Assembly: GCA_037783415.1 (NCBI GenBank)
Contig: JAZGTN010000044.1
Location: 1,497,501 to 1,561,500 of the forward strand
Direction of reading: 5' to 3'
Length of the DNA: 64,000 bases
From: Leptasterias polaris
Taxonomy: Eukaryota > Echinodermata > Asteroidea > Forcipulatida > Asteriidae
Shown in pieces: positions 10,883-22,800 of this stretch. The position numbers and the translations under genes are program-made. The first letter of the stretch is position 1. Each line of letters opens with the position of its first letter. The notes under the pieces were generated by a model that had not been told where the DNA came from, made no database searches, and saw nothing but the letters and a program-made list of their open reading frames with translations.

Positions 10883-12097
10883 GGGGGGGAATTATTAGTA
10901 ATCTACAATACTGACCTACGTGTTACCCCGTGTTGGAAGAACAAAAGCGAACATATTGCTGGAATGGTGTTGCCTGCATTGAAGTACATAACTAACAGGT
11001 ACAGAACTGAATATTTAAGTAGCAAGGAAAATAACTATGGACATAATAAACAGGAAGAATTTTACATTTTAGCAATTATTAGAACAGACACAAAGTTTGT
11101 AGAAAATGTAAAGGGAAGTAAAATTGAAAACTACATAAAAGCATTATGAGCGCTATGGGACATCCTACGTTCCACACAAAGACTAAAATAAATAATGCTT
11201 ATTTTAACCATGCATGCTGAAAAGAATTGTATTTTAGTTGGAAGCACAATACAATTATGTATTTGACAGCAACTTATTCCATTGGTTTAGTACATGGTAC
11301 AGGTTATTTTTTTCATGTGAATAAACCATTAATAAAGAGCAAAATCTGTATACAGATTGCATAAATGTACATGACATGACAATTTTCAAAAGGATACGAT
11401 CAACTGCTCCTTCAGGAATCAATCCTTGAAGAGATGGAGTGTAGTCCGGAAGAACGGCAGCAACACGATGCGTACACACAAGTTGACACGCAACAACCCA
11501 TAGCAACTAAACAGTGAATTAAAAGGAAGAAATTAATAGAAAAAAAATAGATGCAAGAACAAATTATTTTTTCTAATTTTATTTAACATTACAGCAGATA
11601 TTTGAATATAAGAATTACAGTCATGATACAGGTTCGGCATCTGTGTGGCATTTTAATTCATCAATAAAGTACTTCTTCATGGTATGAAGACTTACGCACT
11701 GTACTTCTAAGTTAGTGCTACTGACTATGTGCAGTGCCGCCATTGGTTCTCCCAAGGTCAAACACCCACGGCGCAGTGTAACTTAACTGTCTCATACAGT
11801 GCAAACATTTTGACAAAAAAATTCTGATGTTTCATCTATCCAAAACAACTTAATAGTTAAAAAGGACTACCACCAGTACAATGTAATGTAGGAAAAATAA
11901 AGCAGTTTTATGTCAGCACAGGCTGCTGTATGATCAGTAATTATAGTAGGCCTAATAAAAACAAAAATAATAATAAATGGGCCCTAAGTAGGCCTAATCA
12001 TAATCATGAGGCTTAATTACTTGGTACAGCGTTTAGTTTCAATAATCGTAACCCACCACCATCCTCTCTGACCGTCGGAAGGATGGTGGGTTACGAT

Positions 12098-12420
12098 GAA
12101 TGCCAGTCAAGTTTCCCCCCAGCTAAGTCGCCCACTACAAAGTCGCCCACTACAAAGTCTCCCCCCTGGCAAAGTCGCCCCCCTCACATTGTTACGCCAA
12201 CATACAGAGTGGATCTCCTTCTGCCTGAATAAGTTGTTTCAAAATTCTCAACAGCGCCCTCACTCTGTGAAATGGCTCAACCTTTTATACACCGGGTGAC
12301 AGGGGGCGACTTTGTGAGGGGCGACTTCGACTTGAGAGAGGGGGCCACTTTGTATGTGAGGAGCGACCTTTGTAGTACTAGTGGGCGACTTTGATGGAAG
12401 GGCGACTTGACTGGTTTCCG
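12098..12420. mobile_element. Foldback element inserted in copy C, with 7-bp target duplication
   Basis: Copies A and B have an uninterrupted TTACGATTATC here. In copy C, TTACGAT occurs at 12091-12097 and again at 12421-12427, and 323 bp lies between. The insert has inverted ends (CCAGTCAAGT and ACTTGACTGG) and repeated AAGTCGCCC words on the left mirrored as GGGCGACTT on the right. This is a clean empty-site/filled-site comparison. Confidence 0.85.
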
Positions 12421-12930
12421 TTACGATTATCGCAACAACTACCTAACTAATTTATAGGTAACAGCAAAAGAGCCATATGTTATGTATTCACCCGATTGAC
12501 CCAAGTCCTGGTGGTGGCCTTTTAAATTATAATTTATCAAATATCAATCAAGTTCAGGAGTTATACATTAAATACTAGTTTTTACTCCAGTAGTACAGTA
12601 GGCCTAAACTAGTATTTAATGTTCCTAAACTAGCCCTCTGCTCTGGACAACCGATTATCGTAACTACACAAAATTAACAATCCTCACCACTGATCCTTTT
12701 GAAGGCGGCATAATGTTGACTTGCATGCCTTTGCTGGACAGACCACGGATGTCAACCTCTCTTCGTCTCATCTCATGTGTACCTATAGGCTATAGTGCAA
12801 GCTAAAAAAACACACGCGCGCACAGAGCAGACTGTATCCGACTATCCACCCGCGTGTACACGTTAAAGGAATGAAGGCTGGAACCCAAACAACCTTAAGA
12901 CCATCTAGGCTCTTGAAAAAATATCCACCA

Positions 12931-13285
12931 CAAATATGCAAACTATGCGACGAAGTATGCAATAAAGATAATATTTGCGACGTCGCAAATATTATCGCAA
13001 ATATTATCGATAATATTTGCGACGTCGCAAATATTATCGATAATATTATCGATAATATTTGCGACGTCGCAAATATTTGCAAAGATATTTGCGATAATAT
13101 TTGCGACGTCGCAAATATTTGCAAAGATATTTGCGATAATATTTGCGACGTCGCAAATATTTGCAATAATATTTGCGACGTCGCAAATATTATCGATAAT
13201 ATTTGCGACGTCGCAAATATTATCGATAATATTTGCGATAATATTTGCGACATCGCAAATATTTGCAAAGATATTTGCGATGTGC
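12931..13285. repeat. Palindromic CGCAAATATT satellite array, copy C (inverted)
   Basis: The same words as the arrays at 3121 and 6408, read in the opposite orientation relative to flanking sequence (CCCTTCAGGGCCACC lies on its right). It ends about 490 bp upstream of the start codon of paralog B. Confidence 0.9.
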
Positions 13286-13609
13286 GATGTCCCTTCAGGG
13301 CCACCATACACATCTACTGTTCTGGGATATGGGCGGGGATCCGGGACCGCATGGGGGTGCATGGCCTAAGTGTGTGCACACAATTACAATAGGCACGCTC
13401 TCTGGGCGGGGATGAGGCAACCCAGGCTATTAGCATACCCCTCACTTAATTTGCATAATGACCTGCACACACTGGTAACCAAAGCAAGTAGTACCAGTGA
13501 GTTCTCTTGTGCCGCGCCTAGACGTATTTACAACGATTAACCATTACTTTAGTACAGGTTTAATGGAATACTTTCAGGGATACCAGTCTTTATCATGCAT
13601 TATTTCCCA

Positions 13610-13650
13610 GTGTACATGTACATGTACATGTACATGTACATGTATGTATT
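13610..13650. repeat. (TGTACA)n microsatellite
   Basis: About six consecutive TGTACA units, 130 bp before the paralog B start codon. The hexamer is also scattered throughout the window. Confidence 0.9.
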
Positions 13651-13775
13651 TGTTAGTAAAGTTTGTCATGTACAGTATGTGCGCTTATCGTGCGTGGGTT
13701 GCATACATTTCTACACAGTCTCTCTCAGAGCTCTCTCTCTCGCTAATTTTGCCGGTGTACGGATAGGACCTCAAC

Positions 13776-13899
13776 ATGGGTGGTGAAGAAAATAAGCCAA
13801 CTTTTATGCAAAATGTTGCAACGAATTGGGCAGCATTCCGCATTTTTGTATGGAATTCAGAGAAGTCAGAGGTTCTCGGCAGAAATGGGAAGAGCTGGG
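13776..13899 (+). CDS. ATP1B: Paralog B exon 1 (cytoplasmic N-terminus)
   Basis: It encodes 41 residues plus one base: MGGEENKPTF, then QNVATNW, then FVWNSEKSEVLGR and SW. The donor is GGG|GTAATT. The WNSE...LGR...SW pattern is diagnostic for beta subunits. The start codon is the only in-frame ATG that gives the usual short tail. The context CAACATGGG is acceptable. No TATA box is obvious; a pyrimidine-rich CTCTCTCTC run lies 40 bp upstream. Confidence 0.9.
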
Positions 13900-16800
13900 G
13901 TAATTATTTAATTTCGTTGTTGGTTACTTCAAACGTTCTTGTGTAAAAAAAATTTAGAGCTTGCTTTTTTTATGTCCGATCCAATCACCAATGCTGATTT
14001 TGAGGGCGCCCTCCAATTTATATTAACTGGGTTTCTAAACTTCTCGTTTTAAAAACACTTTTTTAAACGGGTTTTACCTCATTTTCAATCGTCTGAAGAT
14101 GTCTTGAACTATCAGTTAACTTACTTAGTTATAATCATTTCCATTATGTTGGTGTCTAATCTTGAAAATATAATCTAATTAAACTTTAAAGTAAAAACTT
14201 TCTCGTTCAACAATATTTTGTATACACAGGTAGTTTTACAGTATTTCAATCGTCTAAAATTAAAAAGATGGCTTGATACTGAGTGACTGAAATAGCTGTA
14301 TGATAATTAACAATCGGTAACTTTGGTGTGACTGATGATAACCTAGGACTGCCAGACTTGACTAGTACAGTCGTTTGACCAGTTCCGGATCACTTTTTGA
14401 ATTCACAATGTTTTTGTTGCATTCACTTTAACATTTTAAATAAACAAAAGTCGATCAGTTTACCTACACATCCTGGTCATAACACTCACCAAGTATCCAT
14501 TGTCAAAAAAAAAGTAATACTTTTGAAGTGGCTTCAAGAAAAGTATCGCCACCCGTTTGACCAGTTCTGGATCGGTTGAATCTATTCCGAATCAGTAGCC
14601 TGCCCTCTATTGCAAACCCATTGCATACTCCCATTAATAAAACTGAAAATACATGCAACGTTATCGACGGCTGTTGCATGAAGTACATGTAGTTTTACAT
14701 GTTTTGAAATATAAAAATGCACGCTTCCAGTGCAGCTGAAATGACTAAACTTTCTACAACAGCCGTATGATTTTAACTAACTGTACTGAGTGCGCCACCA
14801 TTTTACGCACCAACATATTGAGTGATCCGGAACTGGGCAAGGGTACGATGCCTCCCAACAAACGATTTCGGTAATTTTAACGTATAAAAAAAAATAAAGC
14901 GACTGCTCAGTATTTACGTGAAATATTTTTTACACACTCTTAGCATTTTACATATTAATGTTATTCGCCCTGGCGTTCAAATTTGAAAGGTGAGAAGTTT
15001 TAACAGCGTTTTTCAACCCAAATTTTTGTTTTAAAATAATTATCATTATCGCCAAAAAACTTCAGACAAATTGCCATAATTTATTTGTCGATGATGTTTG
15101 GCACCTTTTGGGAGGTTTGTTGGTTTAATGGATGGTATTCTTCACATATATCAACAGAAATTGGTAATGTGAGAAGTAATTTAATTATGTGGCTGTTGCA
15201 AAGTTTAAGTGATCCGGAACTGGTCAATGATCCGGAACTGGTCAAACGACTGTAGTAGTAAGCGTTAGACATGTTAGATAGCAAATGTTTGGCTTATCTG
15301 AAGTCAAATCTAGTCTACTCTCTAGGCCTAAATATTTATAATAACAAAAAAATAACAAATGGGAAGAGGTACCCTTGGACAAAATGTTGCTTCGAATTGG
15401 AAAGAAATGGTTTCGAAAATCTTCTTGGAGCAATTGGTAGTGCAATTGTTTCTGTAGTAAAATATGTCATTAAATAATGACCATTTCAAACAAACAAGGT
15501 AAAAATATTGACGTCTGTTGACAGGGAGAAAAAGTGGAGGTCTGAGTGATATACAGCAAGTTCATTGGAACAGCTCTTTAGATTAAAGAGTTTGTATTGT
15601 TGAGTGTTGACACATAAAAACTTCGAGTCAAGTCCAAAGAAACTAAATGAAATTATTTATTTACATGCAATGAAAAAATTCAAATTCTGATCTGTTGGTT
15701 CAGAAACAAGTGTGTACAATTTAGATTGAAATATGTGACAATACTGTGCTCTGTAATTGTAATTCATTGCAATATGTTTTCCTGCTGAAAAAACCCCACG
15801 TTACTTCAATTACAATTTTCATTTACCACTTCACTCAGTTCATCGACACACAAAACTAAAAAAGCCAAAGCAAACAGTTTTGTGTGCCAGGCAGTTTCAC
15901 TGTTTTTTCCCCCTCATAAAGCAAAGTTGCATTCATTTACTGAAAAGTATTTAATTTTACCCAGATATAATTATGGTTGTAGTGGTGGTGGTGGTGGTCT
16001 ATGAATCTACCACATGGGAAGGGTATACAAGTGACTGGGAATCACCATTTTCCTGCCTTGTTTCTATTCAGGATATGAGTCACTGACGAGACCCTGTCTC
16101 AATTATTCTGGGGGTACCAACATCCCCTTCCCTTCTTGTAGTGCACACTGCCTCTTGATAGGGGTCATATCTAGTTGAACATAAGTTAGGAAGTTACATT
16201 ACAAGGGGACCCACGTTGTGAGGCCTTGTGAGTGACTTTCCATAGTTGTACAGTCATGATAACGTGGCTTGCTACAGCTCTGCAAACTCCCTAGGCCTTT
16301 TTGGTATTGAGTCTTTCTAGATCTATCCACATCTACTGGCAAATGAACAGCAGTTGCTAAGTTAACCCTCCTACTGTTCGCAACATTTTCAAGTGAGTTG
16401 ACCAACCATTTGAAACCATTCAACTGCCAAAGTTGTGTATTCTGTGCACAGAACTAACTGTACTGTGTACATGCATTCCCTCATGGTATCATATTGCAAG
16501 GCTGGCATAGCTTATCTATCATTCAAAACCACAGTGAATGGTATTGAATGGTCAGACAGCAAGAGGGTTAATGGTTGTATTATAATTAAAACCAAAATCA
16601 TTAAAAACATGGACATCAAAACATTCTGATAGAGAATTTAATGCCATCACATTAAAATTCTCCTTAAAAATTAAAAACCCCAAAGAGTCATACATGTAAA
16701 TGTAGATTGTTATCTACATCTACTGTGTAAAGTACATGTACATGCATGTATGTTGTAAGCTCAACAAACAAAAGTGCAGGCCCAGTGTGACTTTTTTTGA

Positions 16801-19800
16801 ACTTCTCATTTACAGGGATGTGATTTCTCCGTTTTTAAGCGGAAATCCGTTTTTTTGCTTTCCCAAAAAAGGAAATCCGTTTTGTTTTTTTGTTTTTGTT
16901 TTTTTTAACTTAAGATCAAATTCATTAACAAAAATGAAGATAAAACCATATATAGCGCCCCAGATTGCAGAGTAGGACTTTTAAAACCAAAGATAAATGT
17001 TATTAGTGGGCTTCGCGCTTGCAAGTTTTTAAGCTCGTAAGCTTTCGCACTTTGCGCTCAGAGTTCAGATTTTTTGTCACCAGCCTATCACATGTCATCC
17101 CTGTAAATTCAAACTCTGGTTTATGCCTTTGCTGTGATGATAAGCACTTAAGACCAGACTGATGTGTCTTAATCGAGACATACTGAATGCCAAACAAGAG
17201 GCTGTTTCTGAGCAAGGCTTGAAAACAAAGTTAACATACATTGTACATGTACAGTGTATGATGTCAAAGACGTACTTTATGTCCTGACTATAGATAGGTT
17301 GCAGTATGACGTAAGTCGGCCATCTTTACAGGCAATTTGGAACACACAGGCATGCGTTACGCGTGAGAACGGCGTGCAGCACGCGCACATTTCACAAAAC
17401 TCATTGCGTGATTGGTTAGTAAACGACGCGGCTGCGTTAATAATTTGAGCGCTTGACGCGCCTGCAAGCCAAAATGCGATTTGCCCGTAAAGATGGCGTC
17501 TACTGGGAACTATCTATTGAAGAAATATTGACAGGGTTTTACTTTGAGTGGATTGATAAGGGGAAAAAGCATTATTTTTTTTCCTTTCTTGTTCCTATGT
17601 AGGGTTGAGAAAAGGGGGAGAGCAAGGCTCAAGAGTGTCCAAAAAATGAAGATAAGATCCTATATAACGCCCCAGATTGCAGAGTATAGCTTTTAAAACC
17701 AATGTTATTAGTGGACTTCGTGCTCGAAAGTTTTTGAGTTCGCAGGCTTTCGCTTTGCGCTCAGAGTTCAGGTTTTTTTTTCCAACAGCCTATCACATCC
17801 CTGCATTTAAATTTTAAGATAAATGTATTGACCTTGGATCAGAAAAACACATAGAAGCTGTTGATTTTGAGCAGATTTTACATCAGGATTATTTTGGAAT
17901 ATGTTTATTGTATTTCAAGGTGGAATACTTCAACACCAACCCATTGAGACTGCCAGTAGCACTGTAAGGCATTCCAGCATAGTGTTAGCCAGAGGGGTAT
18001 CTGGGTGTCTTTTGGACACCCTGTTCTTAATTTGGACACCCTGTTTTATCTGTCATTTACATGTAAATGTATTGTAAGTGAAAAATTTGGACACCCAGTT
18101 TTTAAATTTCCAGCAAATTTGGACACCCTTTTACTAAATCCTGGCTAAAACGTTGCATTCCAGAAGATCCATAAACATTTTACAGCTTACAGTGTACATT
18201 GTGTGCAGGCAGAAATTTTACAAGGTGTTTGTTTGCATCACAGCACAGCGTAATAATCAGTTCATACAAATCTCGGCATTGGGAGACTTTTGGTGACATT
18301 AGGTGGCAGTAGATTATCAGGTAAATCCATCGTAAAATGCGCGCATGCTCAGAACTACGTACGTAAACAATGGAAAGTTACCACGCAAGTCTGCTGCCAC
18401 CTAGCATTCCAAAATCTCTCATTACAATTTATAGTAAGGCTGTTGTAAATTGCTAGCAGTGCATCGCAGTTGTTACACAAAATGAAGCAATGTGATTTGA
18501 CATACAACATGTACTACATGTACATGTACAATGTAGGCTTAAAATCTTTGTAATGTAGTTTTCCACCAAGTACAGTACAAATATTAGATTTACATGTACA
18601 GTATCAAGCAAACTTGTTAAAAACTGTTTAACGTTGTTTAACGTTATTTTACGTTATTCTTGAAATACTTTCAATTCAGGTACACTCTATGTAAACCTCA
18701 TCTACCGTAGGATGAAATGTTGGCTTTGAAAGGAGTTTGTAGGGTTGTTCTCAATGTTGCAAGTAGTTCTTGCTTTCGTTATCATCTGGACATCCTAGGA
18801 TGACTAGAGCTGAGCCACTAATCGAAACATTGAGACTAAAGCAGACACTTCTTTTCAGAGCCAATGTTTTCTTCCCACAACTGATGATTGCATGGTGAAC
18901 CCGAAAACAAGTATCCAAAATGCTGTACATCAAAAACAACCAGGGCTCGATTTCATAGAGCTGCTTTAAGCAGAAAATGTTGCTTAACAATAGTCTGCTA
19001 AGCAGAAATGAGCAGGATACCATTCACAAATTGTACATGTGACATGGTAAGTTGGCTGGTAACCTTACTCTGGTAAGCATATTTCTGTTGTACTTGGCTA
19101 CAGGTATTTAGACCCCCCAAAATGTTCTGTTTGGAAAGCTAGCATGCCTAGCTAAAGCATAGGATGGTTTGGAAAAACTGCAAGTCTGTGTTTCTCCAAA
19201 AGCGACAGTGCTACTTTCTTTGTTGAATATCTTAAAAGTCTCTCCAGGTCCATCAAAAATCAGTGGGGGATCCAAGGCATTAATTTTGTGCAAGGTTGTT
19301 GAATGTTTATGGGTGATAAATGGAAATGAGAAAACGGACACCCAAAAGTTTCTTGTGGCTGTTTTTGAAACCACAGCTTGGGTTTTAGCTCCGGCTTTTT
19401 GAATTTTAGAATTACTGATGAGGCCCAGGCTGAAGGCTAAGCCGAAGCTTTGATTTCAAAAAGGGACTAGATACTGAAAACGAAGTACATGTATATACAA
19501 CAACATGGCTTCTGCTAAATTTGATGCATGCAGCTGCTGATTTGTGGCTCAAATCTGGGGTATTTGGAAAGTGTTTTTACTGGTCTGTGGTTTGTCAGAA
19601 ATTCTTTTGATTTCTTGAATGTATTCAAAATTGCCCTTTGCCTTTGAATTCTGAAATTGGCCATCAACAGAAGAAAGACATAATAATAATAATAATAATA
19701 GTGGCTTCTTACATTATATAGCGCTCAGGTCCGTCACTCAGTGACGCTCATGGCGCTTCAACATTATTACCCCTGGTCACTGGGCCATTTTTTGTGTCAT

Positions 19801-22800
19801 TCCTTTAACCATCTCAGCTCCCTGGGGAGTATACAGCCTGTGCTGCCAAATATGTAGCGCATCAAGCTAAATCAATCACAAGAACCATCTCTGCCCTCAC
19901 AGGTACCCATTTACTCCTGGGTGATGAGAAGCAATAATAGTTAAGTGTCTTGCTCAAGGACACAAGTGTCACGACTGGGACTCGAACCCACACTCTGCTG
20001 ATCAGAAACACCAGAGCTTGGATCCGGTGCTCTTATCCGCTCGGCCACGACACGCTACATGTGTCATGGTCATAACCTGCCACCAATTCCTTAGGTTTTA
20101 CATTTGTGGACAGTCATACATGTACACCTGATATGCATCATTATGAAAAATTATTCACATGTTTTATGTTTTAATGTTTTATGGAAGAAACTCTTTGTTG
20201 CGCTTTTTTAGAAAGCTTTTTCTTAAAAAAAATTAGCTGGATGATTATTCCTGAAATTATTATCCCAGTTATCAATTTTCAAATTGATCAAATGAAACCA
20301 CCAAAGTGTACCCTTGATCTGAGCCGTGCACAAGCCTTGCTCTACATTGTAGACATACATGGATTATCCTTGTACAAAGAGTAAAATGCATGAGTTGCTA
20401 CTCAAAAATGCATCAGTTGCTACTCAATATTATTAGCATTCAGTGTGCACAAAACAAGTTCAGTCTAAATATTTTGTTATGCAAAATTGAAAGATGAAAT
20501 CGTCCCCTGATGTGTATGATACAAAGTGTATAATCTACAGTACATGGAGAGAGCAGGGGTTGGCTTGGATGGTAGTACATGGTAGTACAGTCTCAGCATG
20601 AGAAGTGGACCCTGTGGGTTACGGGGACAGAGTTCAATGATTCAGTCAATGAAGAGTAAGGAGTTCACACTGATAAGAACCCTCATTAGGGGATAATGGC
20701 ACAGCTCTCTGTTTGACTTGCATGTAGAGGAATAAGCTTATCATTGGGTATGGCTTTTTGGGACTAACGCTGCCTGAAGCTTTGACACACAGGCCTTGAA
20801 CTTCAAATGCCCCTTTGAATATGTAGGTTACATCTATTTGAAAGTTTCCAGCGTTCTCCCTAACAGTGGTCTGCTGGCCAAATGCTTTGTAAAACAACTG
20901 AGGACTTGATTGAAATTCTCTCCAAGGAGTCCAGCTGGCTATTTCAATGTTGAAAAGCATCCCTAACCTGTTGAGCCCTTGCAGAGGCAGAACGCAAAAT
21001 GCATGTCAACTCTTTTGACCATTTTGGGGGTCATGTCATTTGTGTACATTTTGACTCACAAAATGGCGGACAGTATAGGTGTGTGTACACTGTACATGTA
21101 AGTGCACTGGGTCAATGTTTTAAATATTGTCCTGTGTTTTATGTTCACTACTCCATTGTGTCTTCAATTGATGTTTGAGAATTGAGGCAGTAGGCATCCT
21201 ACATGTACTGTACAACATACATTATGCTAAGTCATGTTGGTTGATTTTGAGGATTGAGGCTGTCTGCTGCGTGGAGGATCTACATTGTACATGTAATGGT
21301 TTGATGAACTTGTGACAAAGCTGGCCGACTAAAGAAATAACAAGCTAATTGTCACTTGTGCAAATCGGAGAAATTGTAAAGGGCGAACGATGTTGTTTAG
21401 ACCAAAATACCTGTATTTTTTAGCTCCCTTGCCCATAGTGTACAGTCCCTTTAAGGTACATGTACATGTAAGTGCTTGCACAGCGTACATGTACCTGTGC
21501 TCAGTCAATATTTTACAGCAATTCACAAATGCACACGCTACAAGTCACAGGGGTCAATCATTTGTGAATATTATCTTTGACTTTACATGTATTGTACAAA
21601 TTATCTTTGACTTTACATGTTTGGTACATAATTATTTGAAGGACCTGGAATTCAGTACAAGCAGAAGCTACATGTACCTCAACAGGATTTAAATGTTAAT
21701 GTTTAAATGCAAAACAATGGCTTCAGCTTGGACTCCAGCTTCTAAAGGCTCTGGCGCTGTCTTCTGGCTTTGGCTCCGCCAGTTTTCCATAAGTCGAAGC
21801 AGTGGTTTTGAAAAAGCCTAGAATTACATGTACATGAAGGCCTTAGCCTCTTTTTCCCTGATCTTGGCCTTGGTGCCCAATCAAACTGTTCCCATAGACT
21901 TTCAGATTTTCCAATGGAAGTGCCCTTTTCAAAATGAAAATGGCCTTGCCCTCTCAAAGATGAAAGTCCAGGCCAGGCCTTTGTGAAAATAATGTGGGAA
22001 TGGGAAGAAGGCATTTTGAGTGGTAAACCTGTTTGCGCTGAGTAAATTTGTGCTAGCATCGTGCTACATGTAGGTCCCCATTTAGGTTTCTGGCCTTTAA
22101 CCCTTTCAATACCATTGTCGAGTTTACTCGACAGTGCGCCGTGTAGTGCTTCCGTACCAATGTCGAGTTTACTCGACACAAAAAGCAGCGGCGTTTGAGA
22201 GCCTGTAATTATTTTGTTTGGCGCCCTCTGCTGTTGACCTTTATATAGACGGGTAGCTTGTTTATCGAGCTTCACAATGGTGTGTATTGTATAGGGGGTC
22301 GCCATTACGATATTCCGAGAAAAATTACATTGCATGCAGCAGTACTTCCAGATTTCACGCTTGCGTTTTCCCGACAAAAAATCACCATCATGGCTGTTCG
22401 TGACCTGGAGGTTTTGGTTGAAATATTTGTCGTAAGTGACTCCGAATTGGACTCGGAAATATCTGAAGAAGAACCTAGTGAAGATTCAGATGAAACTCGT
22501 GATGTTTCGTCGCCAGGCACGGTCAATTATGACAACTATCCTGACGATATACCGGTAGCTGGACCGAGCACGGCACCCGTTCAACGCCGTGGGCTTGGGC
22601 GTGGACCCGGCGGGCCTCGACCCATTCGTGCCGATCGAGGTGACAAAGGACATAAAGATAATTTATACAAATTTGACATCATATAAAAGGTCATTTCATA
22701 AGCTACAAATTGTATGCATAACGTTCTTCCACAAAAATATGTCTTCACACAGAAAATCAAGATTGAAAAAATATGAACACTGCACGTTGCTTTTTGTGTG

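Larger units (their letters stand above)
12010..13310. repeat. Diverged inverted relative of the 3.2 kb unit (copy C)
   Basis: Read on the minus strand, this matches a central part of copies A and B. The satellite array, the TATCCACCACAAATATG flank, the CGTGTACACG segment, the block around ACCGATTATCGTAACTACAC and the hairpin near 12041 all occur in reversed order. It is clearly more diverged than A is from B. It lies just upstream of paralog B, whereas A and B lie upstream of paralog A. Confidence 0.85.

Noticed and set aside
21742..22377. 211-codon minus-strand frame
   Set aside because: It runs through the boundary of the TTAA-flanked element and shows no domain or codon signal; treated as chance.
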